From: JAFDBW01 sp963723355
GTDB taxonomy: Bacteria; Desulfobacterota; Desulfuromonadia; Desulfuromonadales; BM103
Length of the DNA stretch: 64,000 nucleotides
Assembly (NCBI GenBank): GCA_963723355.1
Contig: CAVRQQ010000033.1
Location: 6,849-70,848 of the forward strand
Reading direction: 5' to 3'
Shown: positions 1 to 9,176 of the stretch, in pieces
Layout of the letters: each line of letters begins with the position of its first letter
Numbering within the stretch: the first letter of the stretch is position 1
Notes under the pieces: generated by a model
What the model was told of the DNA's origin: nothing
What the model saw: the letters and a program-made list of their open reading frames with translations, nothing else
The model's database searches: none
Made by a program: the position numbers and the translations under genes

Positions 1-183
1 GACTATCCCGAGCCGGAAGCGGTGATTCTGCTAGGGAAAAACGGGTTTACCCTCGCAGAAGTTTCAACTGACATGCAGGAGCGGCAATCGGGCGGCTCTT
101 CGATCCATGGTTTTTTAAGCCTCTATTACATGGTCAAGGTGCTTCTGGCGGTCTTCATGACTGCGCTGCGCAAGCCGGTATAA
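1..183 (+). CDS. Glycosyltransferase family 2, C-terminal end (partial)
   Basis: An open frame enters from the left edge and ends with TAA at 181-183, giving the last 60 residues of a protein. The residues MQERQSGGSSI followed by a hydrophobic tail (LYYMVKVLLAVFMTAL) match what is usual at the C-terminus of dolichyl-phosphate-mannose-synthase-like glycosyltransferases, where an ERxxGxSS motif precedes membrane-associated helices. The catalytic part lies outside the window, so the sugar and acceptor cannot be inferred. It is the only plus-strand gene until the cytochrome at 4977. Confidence 0.7.
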   Translation, partial: DYPEPEAVILLGKNGFTLAEVSTDMQERQSGGSSIHGFLSLYYMVKVLLAVFMTALRKPV

Positions 184-225
184 GTCATTCCCTGACAATT
201 GTCTTGAAAAATGTAATGACTCACT

Positions 226-978
226 TCAATTTGGCAGGCTTAAAGCGAGACGAAAGCCAATATCGTTTCTGCGCACATGAGGCTTTGCCGCCTCGCGATA
301 GGTTGTCCGTGTAAGACCCGCCGGAAGCTCCCATTCCCCGCCACGAATGACGCGGTAAATGCCAGTGTCCGGGCCCTGCGGGTTGTTGCGCGGACTATTC
401 GCATAATAGCTGTCGTCATACCAGTCGCTGCACCATTCCCACACATTGCCGCTCATGTCATGCAGCCCGAGGCTGTTTGGTTTTTTCATGCCGACCATGT
501 GGGTTTGCCGGTTGCTGTTGACCATATGCCAGGCAAAACGCGGTAAAGACTCCTCGTCGCTGGTTCCTGCATACAGCTTATCCTTCCCGCCGCTACGGGC
601 TGCATACTCCCACTCTGCTTCGGTCGGCAAGCGGTAAGCTGCGCCGCTTCTGCTGTTTAGCTGGCGGATAAATCTTTGCGTATCATCCCAGGTGATTCTT
701 TCGACCGGACGTAAATTCCCCTTGAAATAGGAAAAATGGCGCCCCATGAGTTTCGTCCACTGCGTTTGCGTCACCTCGTATTTTGCCAGGTAAAAATCAT
801 CGACGCATACCTCGTGAACAGGCCCCTCGAACGCCGTCAAATTGGATCCCATCTGGTAGCAACCGCCTCTGACCAAAATGAATTCCATGCCTGAGATCGG
901 TTCTGTGAACGTTGTCGCCGAAGATTTCAGCGCTATTGTCTTCAGGGGTTGTCCTGATGAACTCAGGCGTTTGAGCAA
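226..978 (-). CDS. Formylglycine-generating-enzyme (SUMF1)-like domain protein
   Basis: About 250 residues make a complete SUMF1/FGE-sulfatase fold: a GMEFILVRGGCYQMGS opening, then HEVCVDDFYLAKYEVTQ, LPTEAEWEYAAR, SGNVWEWCSDWYD and a closing VIRGG...NDIGFRLA. The paired C-terminal cysteines of true formylglycine-generating enzymes are absent, since the RGG segment reads EWELPAG, so sulfatase activation is unlikely and a binding or scaffold role is possible. The frame opens with a TTG at 978 after a stop at 988-990. There is no signal peptide in this frame. A possible membrane-anchored N-terminal half lies just upstream in other frames (979-1423). No sulfatase gene is nearby. Confidence 0.8.
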   Translation of the reverse strand: MLKRLSSSGQPLKTIALKSSATTFTEPISGMEFILVRGGCYQMGSNLTAFEGPVHEVCVDDFYLAKYEVTQTQWTKLMGRHFSYFKGNLRPVERITWDDTQRFIRQLNSRSGAAYRLPTEAEWEYAARSGGKDKLYAGTSDEESLPRFAWHMVNSNRQTHMVGMKKPNSLGLHDMSGNVWEWCSDWYDDSYYANSPRNNPQGPDTGIYRVIRGGEWELPAGLTRTTYREAAKPHVRRNDIGFRLALSLPN

Positions 979-1423
979 CTGTGCCGGCTACGGTCTCTTG
1001 CGTTTCATGTAGGCGGGTTCCCCGGTTGATCCTTGTCAAGCACATCCTGTAGTTTGATCGATGACTTTTTTGCCCGATGCTGAGGCCTCTCGCTGTTGCT
1101 CAGCATCTCTATTTTGCGCTCTTTGCGTGGTGAGCGGCTGCTCCTTCACGGGGTCGGATGCGACAGGTCTTTGCTCCTCCCGATGCACCTCTTTTTCCAG
1201 GGGTGCGGAGAGAACATGGTTGATGTCCGGCGGAGGAAGTCATCTCTTTCTTGGTTGACAAGAGAGGTCTTTCCGTACTGTGCCGGAGACGACCATTGCA
1301 GGTTTTTTTCTGATTCGCCGACATTGAAGTCGGAGAATCACTGTCACTTTCCGTAATATAAACTGTAAGCACAATAAGACAGCAAAAGACAAATGAGCAT
1401 GATAATTGCCACTCTAATGGCAT
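979..1423 (-). pseudogene. Possible broken N-terminal anchor and linker of the FGE-like protein
   Basis: An ATG at 1423 is preceded by a good ribosome site (AAAGGA, six bases away). It opens with one hydrophobic segment (LSCSFVFCCLIVLTVYI, residues 7-23) and then a polar linker. That frame stops at 1109-1111. A coding-like hydrophilic stretch (KEQPLTTQRAQNRDAEQQRE) continues in another frame and runs towards the FGE-like domain. I infer one membrane-anchored protein of about 400 residues split by at least two indels. The alternative is a short independent membrane peptide. The linker has no recognisable domain, so confidence is limited. Confidence 0.4.
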
Positions 1424-1868
1424 TGCGTGTCCTTTTTACTCTGTGGTCTTGTTCAGCCATTATTCCAAGCCTGCAATTAAAATATTCGCAATCGGGTTAG
1501 CCTTAGTCTGTCGATCGTATGTAAAATATGCTAAAGAAATACTTGCCAAGCAGTCAATGATTTTAAGTGCCAAGTTTAGGAAAAGTTTCTCTCCTGCGGA
1601 TTTTATATGTTTCAGGCTCTCTTTTCCGGTTGTTTGCCGACCTTTAGGGCTTGTTTCCAAAAAAGTTCTTGGGAGCTATTTCTAATGGGCTGAGTATGCA
1701 AAAATCATTTTTAAAGCCCGATCCTTCATGCCGATTTACATCTCTAGCAACTTAATGGAGTCAGAAAGATATTCTGCAGGAAATTTTTTCCCGCATGGTT
1801 GAGAATCTTTCTCGAAATAACCTTATACACAACGTGCACGACTGACACCAAGAATTGCGAGCTATTGT
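1424..1868. other. Intergenic, no gene recognised
   Basis: This 445-base stretch is AT-richer than its surroundings. Open frames of 66 and 80 codons exist on the two strands, but neither has a convincing ribosome site, domain or coding-like composition. No strong hairpin with a T-run was seen. Confidence 0.5.
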
Positions 1869-3777
1869 TCAACAAGCGTGACTCCCATCCTGCCGGGGTC
1901 GATTTTCTTGACTAATTCTCTTTGCGTCCCGGTAGATCACGATCGCGATGCGCCTCATGCCTGAATTTTCGGCTTCCTTTATCGCAGCACGTAAAGCTTC
2001 GATTGTCTCCGGTTGCATGTTGTTATAGCTCTCAAGGTAGTCCCCTTCCTGTATGCCTGCCCTGGATGCGTTACTTTCTTCCTCAACGTCCAGGACCTTG
2101 AGAGCTGGCGCTGGCAACAGTTGAGATGGGGTGCGGTAGAGGATCAGGTACGAACGAACGATGTGCATGGACTGGTTGATCAGTTCGTCCGAAGGCCGTT
2201 TTTCTTCCGGGATATTGGAAAAGTCGTAAGCTTTCGGTTGGTAACGCAGTTCACTGGTTTTGCCGGGAATTATGTGCGGGGTGAGGTCGATCCACCATGG
2301 GCGCACGATATCACCGGGTGCCCAACCGGCGCGTGCGTACTGCCAGGTTCCTGCCTGTGGGCGGACCGGGTTCAGGTAATTGTCGCTACGCCAGAGGACA
2401 TTCTCGAATTGCAGCTCCTTTTCAGGAGTCTTGTTTTTGTCGGGAGTAAAAATCACGGTTCGCCGGGCCGGCGTAAATTCGCCGACTTTTGTATGACCCG
2501 TCGTTGTGATGAACAGTTTTGCCTGCTTGGCCATTGGCGTCGATTTTGACGGTTTGCGGAGTGAAAAAGTCGCTGAAATGATTGTCGGCTGACTTGTATT
2601 GAGCCGTTCCATTCCACAAGGGGATGACCCGGTAAGGTTCGAGGTCGAGAGCCCCGTGATAGAAGTCAAGCGACATGCTCATCATGTAGCCGCGATTTTT
2701 TTCAAAAGACGTTCCGGCAACCAGCTTGAAAGTCACTTTCCCGCTAAGCAATGGCCGGAAATGAGTGACATCGACTTTCCATTGGCAAGGCGTCCGGTAG
2801 GATGTGATGAAAGGGACGATATCGTGTTCATTACCGTCTTCGTCAATCACGTACAGATGCCCGGCCTGGTCCCATTTGTTCCAGTTCGGCCCGGCATCGT
2901 GAATCTCCAGCGTCAGGATCACCCGCCCATAGGCCCATTCGAGTGGTGGTAGGGTGATTTCCTTTTCATGAAATCTGGTCGAATTGTTGGTCAGGACATG
3001 GTTGAAAACCTCGAAGTGATTCGGGGGGCGTATTGGTGCTTGCGGGTCTTGTTTTTTGTGAAAATCACGTCTTTCACGTCGAACTCGGTCGCTACGTCGG
3101 TGCGCGTACCGGCCCCGATCGCCAGTCGAGACTCGTATGGGGTCATGCCGGCCAGGAAGTACCCGTCGTAGACTGCTTCACCGGCAAGGCGGACCGTGAT
3201 CTCGGCGCCACCAATGACATAATGCACTGAGATTTCGCAATCCGTGAAACTGCCGCGGAATTCTGTCGGCGCAACGCGTTTGACGATTTCCCGGCCATCC
3301 CAATGCAGCGAGACCTCACGTTCGGGAAGCCCCTGGTAATTTCCCCATTCTCCAAACGGGTCACTGTTCGGTGGGTTATGCACGTCGATGCCGACGGCGA
3401 AGGTTCCGGCGAGGTTTGGCTCCACCCAGCTTTTGAGGAACGGTGCTGGTCCCCGTTTGCCATATTCTTTTGTATTGAGGAATATGAAGGCTCCGCCGTC
3501 GCCGCCGGGGAGGACACGGAACCGGCAGCGCAGCGTCTCCTGTTCGAAGAGGCCTTCCTGCGTCAAATCGAAAGCCAGTGCGTTGGATTGATCGAAGGTC
3601 CCGTTCCCGTCCAGGAGAGAATAGACTCCCTCGCTGAAAGAGGGTCCGCTGCCTGCTCCAAATGAATGACAACTGTGCTTTGGGCAGTTCCAGGGCAAAT
3701 GCCCCAGTTGTGCCCAGTACACTCAGGCATAAAACAGAGAGTCGAATTGTTTTGGTTGAGATAGGTCTGACTGACAC
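1869..3777 (-). pseudogene. PNGase F-like secreted glycosidase with lectin-like and PDZ-like domains, frameshifted
   Basis: Three frames join into one protein of about 635 residues. The start near 3777 (GTG) gives a signal peptide ending LGTTGAFA. After a shift near 3665 comes a concanavalin/LamG-like domain (GVYSLLDGNGTFDQSNALAF to about 3050). After a shift at a C-run (3025-3030) comes the PNGase F N-terminal-type domain (EIHDAGPNWNKWDQAG, then PFITSYR and DVTHFRPLLSGK). After a shift near 2520 comes the PNGase F C-terminal-type domain (GEFTPARR, LWRSDNYLNP, AGTWQYARAGWAPGDIV), and last a PDZ-like tail (EEESNASRAGIQEGDYLES). PNGase F removes N-glycans from asparagine. The cysteines of the classical enzyme are replaced here. 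The asparaginase-type active acids look retained by eye (WDQ, GEF). Each break falls near a short homopolymer, so sequencing error is as likely as decay. Confidence 0.7.
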
Positions 3778-3878
3778 TGAATTGAGGCAAAATCATGGCA
3801 TGAAGTTCACATAATCGGGATTAAAACTTGTATCACTTCGCCTGATCTGTTTGTGACGAGGGAATATCTCATAAGATA

Positions 3879-4541
3879 TTATATGAAACCATCTGCCTTT
3901 AAGGTTTCAACTGTTTCTTCTGCAAGCTTCTGCATCATCTCTTGTCTGTTGCTTTGCAAGATGGGTTTCCATACGTGTCGACCAGATCAATTTCTCGGTT
4001 TTTGGGTCGTATAAGAGTGATTCAACAGTCAGGACAACGAAACTTGTACCTGTTGGCGACATTTGGATGTGGCTCTTATGCCACTGCTTTTGGATTTAAT
4101 CCTCAGGCTGTCGAATGGGTAAAGACTAAAGTCAATTTCTTTGCCATTCAGTAAGTTTTTGTGAATAGACTACGGTCCGGTCCGGCTTTTGGTTGTGAAG
4201 TGTGCCTTGGTTCGCTGGCCGACCACTCTGGTCAGGAGGACTGCATCACATCCGCTGGAGCGTATTTTCTCGAGGATTGTTTCCCGTTCAATTTCATCGT
4301 AACGGAGAGCGTATGAATGACTTGGTCTGGAATCAATTCCTTCTTCTGCCAGTCTGGCCGAGAAAATGCTCTCATAAAGCATACGATCCGAACCTTCGTT
4401 GACAAACCCGATAATGAAGATATTTTTAAATTCTCCCGCGTGGCTCTGGTTTGACCAGGAATCGACCACCCTGGTGCTGGAGCAAGAGGCTAAAAGGAAC
4501 CCCAGTAAAGAGATGAATAGAAAATGTCTGAATGCAATCAT
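3879..4541 (-). CDS. DUF4136-like lipoprotein, frameshifted
   Basis: The ATG at 4541 follows GGAGA and opens a lipoprotein signal (FLFISLLGFLLASCSS, with the lipobox at LASC). The next part (VVDSWSNQSHAGEFKNIFIIG, then GCDAVLLTRVVGQRT) is typical of DUF4136-like outer-membrane lipoproteins. The first frame stops at 4170. The family's C-terminal part continues downstream in another frame (SFVVLTVESLLYDPKTEKLI, then WSTRMETHLAKQQ), and a further shift gives KLAEETVETLKADGFI ending at 3879. The length (about 220 residues) suits the family, so I annotate the whole span. Function is unknown. It faces away from the cytochrome at 4977. Confidence 0.6.
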
Positions 4542-4976
4542 TGTTTCGAATCTCCGTCAATTCAACACCCTCGAGGTGCAAATACAAATCCAGACATGAT
4601 AAGCTTTTGATCTTCAAAATACAGAGTCCTCTTATCTTTCTAGTCTATAGAACTCTTTGAGAAAATGAAAAGATTGTCTTGCAGAAGTTAAGAGAGCATC
4701 TGGTCGTTTACAAAGTGCAACAGACCGTCAATGTCTCTTCAGTGCCTCTTGGACATCGGCTCTGAGTGTCATTGCAAACTTGGTTGACAAAGCGACAGGG
4801 CATGACATAGAAAGAACCTAGACGTTTAGAGAGTTGGCTCGTCTGCACATCCTGGTTATATTGTTTTGCAAGAGAGCGTTCTTGCAGGAATTGTGGCTGT
4901 CATGATTGACGAGGAAACCGTCCTTCTTCAACCTGATATAGCTGAATAATCCGGACATCACCCATGGAGGAAGCAT
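4542..4976. other. Divergent intergenic region before the cytochrome
   Basis: The region separates the minus-strand lipoprotein from the plus-strand nonaheme cytochrome, so both promoters should lie here. I see no open frame with a ribosome site and no confident promoter. There is no c-di-GMP (GEMM) riboswitch-like GCAAACC/GCAAAGCC pair, which was worth looking for because such elements precede some cytochromes in this group. Confidence 0.5.
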
Positions 4977-5768
4977 ATGTCAAGACGCTGGTTCTTAATC
5001 GTTATTCTGCTGTTGATTGGTTCTCCGGTCCCCCTGCTGCATGCTGTTGGCATGGGAGGCATGGGAGGCATGGGTGGTGTCGCAGGTATGGTTGACAAAC
5101 TCTCCATCCAGACCAAGAGTGTCGGCCCGGTCGTCTTCAGCCACAGTCGGCATGCCTTCCAATGTAATGTCTGCCACCCGAGCATCTTCAAAAAGCAGAA
5201 TAACAGCAACCATGTCACCATGGAGATGATGGAGCGGGGCAGATCCTGCGGCGCCTGCCACAACGGGCGGCAGGCTTTCAGCGTGACCGGCGACTGTGTC
5301 ACCTGCCACGCCGGCGATATTGCGATCAAGACCAAGAACGTCGGCGTTGCCATGTTCAGCCACGAAGTGCATATCGATATGTTCGGCTGTGAAGACTGCC
5401 ATCCCGATCTCTACAAGCCGCGCAACAACAGCAACCATGCGACCATGGAAGCGATGGCAAAGGGCGAGTCGTGCGGTGCCTGCCATGACGGTGATTCCGC
5501 GTTTGGCGTGGCCGGCGACTGTGCGACCTGCCATGCCGGCGATATCCTCTACAAGGACGAGGATGACGGCAATGTGGTCTTCCCGCATACCGCTCACATC
5601 GACATGTTCGGTTGCGATGAATGCCATCCGGATCTGTTCAAGCCGAAGCGGGGTGCCAACAGGGCGTCCATGGAAGATATGGAAAACGGCGAATCCTGTG
5701 GCGCCTGCCACGACGGCGATACCGCTTTCGGGGTGGCTGAAGATTGCGAGTCGTGTCACGAGATGTGA
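4977..5768 (+). CDS. Nonaheme c-type cytochrome made of three tandem c7-type triheme modules
   Basis: This 263-residue protein has a signal peptide (residues 1-23, ending LLHA), a GMGGMGGMGG linker, and nine CxxCH heme sites with first cysteines at residues 63, 91, 107, 138, 166, 182, 213, 241 and 257. The spacing repeats every 75 residues exactly, so it is a threefold duplication of a c7-type triheme module. Each module carries FxHxxH, CHP, CGACH and C-x2-CHA/M. Such modules carry electrons in the periplasm or beyond in metal-reducing Desulfuromonadales, where tandem-c7 'nanowire-like' cytochromes are known. A GGAGG ribosome site lies six bases before the ATG, and a strong terminator follows at 5816. 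It stands alone as a transcription unit. Confidence 0.92.
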   Translation: MSRRWFLIVILLLIGSPVPLLHAVGMGGMGGMGGVAGMVDKLSIQTKSVGPVVFSHSRHAFQCNVCHPSIFKKQNNSNHVTMEMMERGRSCGACHNGRQAFSVTGDCVTCHAGDIAIKTKNVGVAMFSHEVHIDMFGCEDCHPDLYKPRNNSNHATMEAMAKGESCGACHDGDSAFGVAGDCATCHAGDILYKDEDDGNVVFPHTAHIDMFGCDECHPDLFKPKRGANRASMEDMENGESCGACHDGDTAFGVAEDCESCHEM

Positions 5769-5815
5769 GTGGGGGGAAGCGTCAAGGACTGGCAGATGAG
5801 TTTTTATGAGTTTTG

Positions 5816-5848
5816 GGGCAACAGATGGTTAATCTGTTGCCCTTTTCA
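5816..5848 (+). terminator. Rho-independent terminator after the cytochrome gene
   Basis: A perfect 11-bp stem (GGGCAACAGAT at 5816-5826 with ATCTGTTGCCC at 5832-5842) with a 5-base loop is followed by TTTTC. It lies 47 bases past the cytochrome stop. Confidence 0.9.
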
Positions 5849-5957
5849 TTGTCCTTTGGACTTCAGAGAATAAATAAGCGTTTTTAGTCCCGTATCTGCA
5901 GGCCGCAAGTTGTCTCATCAGTGTGATCCTGCCACCCCAGATTGAGAGCAACTCAGC

Positions 5958-6314
5958 GAGGCCCCCTGTAACGGGCCGGCTAGTCTCCTCTGTTTTTCCT
6001 TAAAGCCATATCCCCTTCGCGAAGTTTATAGCCCTCTGCTAAGAGCAGGCACTTTTTGCATACTTTTGTTGCCGGACAAAAGTATGGCGTCCGGCGTGAC
6101 GCGAACTGCCGGTTTTGCTTTTAATTCTATTAAGTTCTAAGTTAAATCAAAGCAGAACCCGGGGGTTGCGCCCCCCGACTGCGCCTTACTCTTTTACTGG
6201 CCTAAAAGAGTAAGCAGAAAAGGGCCTACGCTGCGCTGGGCATAGACGTCCGCATGGTTTCCGTGGATTCTAATGGCTTCTGTGTCCGGGAGCCGGCCCG
6301 TTACAGGGGGCCTC
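5958..6314. repeat. Hairpin-rich element bounded by a 24-bp perfect inverted repeat
   Basis: The ends, 5958-5981 and 6291-6314, are exact inverted copies (24 bp, containing CCCCCTGTAACGGGCC). Inside are a 10-bp palindrome CTTCGCGAAG (6015-6024), a hairpin with an 11-bp stem and loop TGCCGG (6059-6086), a long stem pairing GGTTTTGCTTT (6111-6121) with AAAGCAGAACC (6149-6159), a GC hairpin (6160-6177), and a perfect 12-bp hairpin with loop CTGGCC (6185-6214). No frame with a start site covers it. Similar hairpin-rich intergenic repeats are, from memory, widespread in proteobacteria. A miniature mobile element or structured RNA are the alternatives. It sits between convergent genes. Confidence 0.8.
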
Positions 6315-6387
6315 ACGGTACTGCTTTCTTGACCCGGTGGCCAATGGTTGCATTTGATCTCTGAATCCAACCTTCTGAATCCCGAAG

Positions 6388-7548
<1,161 letters not shown>

Positions 7549-7554
7549 GGCTGA

Positions 7555-8178
7555 CTACTCCTTGTCTTCCAGGGTCTTGAGCATGGATAATTGCTGCTTG
7601 GTCGTCTCAATGGCATCAAGAGCTGCCTGGTGTTGCGGATTGAATGCGAGAATTTGCTGCCAGATGTTTATGCTCCTGGTGAATTCTCCGGCGCGATACG
7701 CAACCAGGCCGGCCTCCATGAGTTTTTCGGCACAGGTATTGAGCTTGTCTGCGATCTGCGGTCGGGTCAATGCGACCCGCTGCTGCAGTCCAGGGGATTT
7801 CGGGTAGCCGTCCAGAACGGTTTTGAATAGCTGGGCGGCATCGGGGTAGCCGCCCGTCTTCAGCAGTCCGTCCGCGTCCTCCAGGCAGGTGTTTACGGCC
7901 TCCAGGTATTCTTCGGCCAGGGCCTGTTCCCCGGCGCCCTTGCTGATTTCGTCACGGATCAAATTGACAGCGTCCGCATACTCCTGCTCGTCCAGCAAAC
8001 GGCGGGCCTGCTTCTGCGCCCGGGCATTCTTCAAAGTGGTAGTCTCAGGTTTTTTGGTGGTTTTTTGAACGGTTGCCGGCTCAGGAGAAACCTTTGGCTC
8101 GTGCGGCAGCACCCCGCAGGCTGAGAATGTTGCCACCGACAGAAGGACTGTGATGAGATAAAAAATCATGCGTGTCAT
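7555..8178 (-). CDS. TPR-like lipoprotein of unknown function
   Basis: I place the start at the ATG at 8178, which follows GGAGAG, rather than at longer in-frame starts. It gives a 207-residue protein opening with MTRMIFYLITVLLSVATFSAC, a lipoprotein signal with the lipobox FSAC. The rest is helical, with repeat-like segments (ARRLLDEQEYADAVNLI, AAQLFKTVLDGYPKSPGLQ, SINIWQQILAFNPQHQAAL) that look like degenerate tetratricopeptide repeats. The role is probably scaffold-like in an envelope complex. The first third overlaps the remnant HD-GYP frame (8081-8416), which ends inside this gene in another frame. Confidence 0.75.
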   Translation of the reverse strand: MTRMIFYLITVLLSVATFSACGVLPHEPKVSPEPATVQKTTKKPETTTLKNARAQKQARRLLDEQEYADAVNLIRDEISKGAGEQALAEEYLEAVNTCLEDADGLLKTGGYPDAAQLFKTVLDGYPKSPGLQQRVALTRPQIADKLNTCAEKLMEAGLVAYRAGEFTRSINIWQQILAFNPQHQAALDAIETTKQQLSMLKTLEDKE

Positions 8179-8416
8179 GCGGCTCTCCAGCAGCGAACAA
8201 AGACTGGTCGTCTGCATAATCTTTAAGCGCATCGAGAAAAATATCCGTCAGCTCAGGGTTGAATTGGCTGCCGCGGAAATGGATGATTTCAGCGACAGCC
8301 TGTTCCCTGGAGCAGCCGCTACGATAGGGCCGCGATGTGGTCAGGGCGTCGTAGGCGTCCGCAATAGCGACGATCTGGCCGTTTGTTTGTCTCAGGGTGC
8401 GGGGAAGGACGGGATT
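8081..8416 (-). pseudogene. C-terminal remnant of an HD-GYP domain
   Basis: An open frame without a start begins after a stop at 8417-8419. It encodes about 111 residues, of which the first 75 are clearly HD-GYP: NGQIVAIADAYDALTTSRPY, then REQAVAEIIHFRGSQFNPEL and TDIFLDAL. The HD and GYP catalytic motifs that should lie upstream are absent, and the 100 bases upstream hold only scraps in several frames (VKVACYVKLSE before the stop). HD-GYP proteins hydrolyse c-di-GMP, but this fragment cannot. The last third overlaps the lipoprotein start. I read it as the tail of a deleted or decayed gene. Confidence 0.65.
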
Positions 8417-8515
8417 CTATTCAGACAGTTTGACGTAGCATGCCACCTTCACCGATAAAACTCCACATTGAAATCATTAGATTTGCGCTATTCAATGGAA
8501 CATTTATCCAATGAC

Positions 8516-8636
8516 TCATTCAGCTTTTTCCTGAACCCATTCTCCGGCGTCTTCGACGTCCTTGCCTAAGCCTTTCATGGTTTCACAGGCGGATATTGTA
8601 CACACCATCATGCCCAGGGCGCAGGATCTTCTTCAT
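8516..8636 (-). CDS. Entericidin-like small lipoprotein, coupled to lspA, one-base frameshift
   Basis: The ATG at 8636 overlaps the lspA stop as ATGA, with AAGGAGAG upstream. Removing one base in the run near 8612-8618 gives MKKIL..LGMMVCTISACET, then MKGLGKDVEDAGEWVQEKAE. The lipobox ISAC and the segment KGxGKDVxxAGE are the pattern of EcnA/EcnB entericidins, small membrane lipoproteins of about 40 residues. The span is 121 bases, one more than a multiple of three. As read, the frame stops after 17 residues. Entericidins act as membrane-active toxin/antidote peptides in enterics, but function here is unproven. Confidence 0.7.
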
Positions 8637-9148
8637 TGTTCACTCTCCTTGGGTTTGTCAGCGGAGTTCTCCGCGGATTTTTTGCGCTCTTCGCGCCACA
8701 TGTCGATAAACAGCAGGGTGACACCGACGGTAATCGCCGAGTCGGCGACGTTGAATGCCGGCCAGTGATAACGTTGCCAGAAGACATCGAGAAAGTCGAT
8801 CACCTCGCCGAGACGAACACGGTCAATCAGGTTGCCGAAGGCCCCGGCAAAGACCAGCGACAGGGAGAAAACCGCCAGCTTCTGGTCGTTCCTGATGCGC
8901 CTGATATACCAGAGGATGCCGAGCATGGCAACGATTGACACGGTGATGAAAAACGGAATACGTACGGCGTTGTCGGCAAGGATGCCGAACGCAGCGCCCT
9001 TGTTGCGGACATAGGTCAGGTTGAAGAAACCGCGGATCACCGGCATCGATTCGTGGAGCCGGAAGTTGGCGTCCACGTACAGCTTGGTGGCCTGGTCAAG
9101 GGCCAGGATGACAACGCTGATGATTGCGAGGATGCGGTATCTTGACAT
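8633..9148 (-). CDS. lspA: Lipoprotein signal peptidase (prolipoprotein signal peptidase II)
   Basis: A 171-residue four-helix inner-membrane aspartic protease that cuts the signal peptide of lipid-modified prolipoproteins. The conserved features are NxGAAFG (RNKGAAFGIL), GNLIDR and NVADSAITVG, with the two catalytic aspartates in NLID and NVAD. I chose the ATG at 9148 (MSRYRIL). A longer frame that runs back into ileS is not homologous. The end overlaps the entericidin-like lipoprotein, and ileS lies 28 bases upstream. The ileS-lspA order is common in proteobacteria. Confidence 0.95.
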   Translation of the reverse strand: MSRYRILAIISVVILALDQATKLYVDANFRLHESMPVIRGFFNLTYVRNKGAAFGILADNAVRIPFFITVSIVAMLGILWYIRRIRNDQKLAVFSLSLVFAGAFGNLIDRVRLGEVIDFLDVFWQRYHWPAFNVADSAITVGVTLLFIDMWREERKKSAENSADKPKESEQ

Positions 9149-9176
9149 AACCAGCCGGTACGAGTCCGGGTCGCTT

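Noticed and set aside
1443..1685. An 80-codon plus-strand frame with hydrophobic segments
   Set aside because: No ribosome site, no recognised domain, and AT-rich intergenic composition.
4617..4976. A c-di-GMP (GEMM) riboswitch before the nonaheme cytochrome
   Set aside because: The conserved GCAAACC and GCAAAGCC elements are absent, and no matching fold was found.
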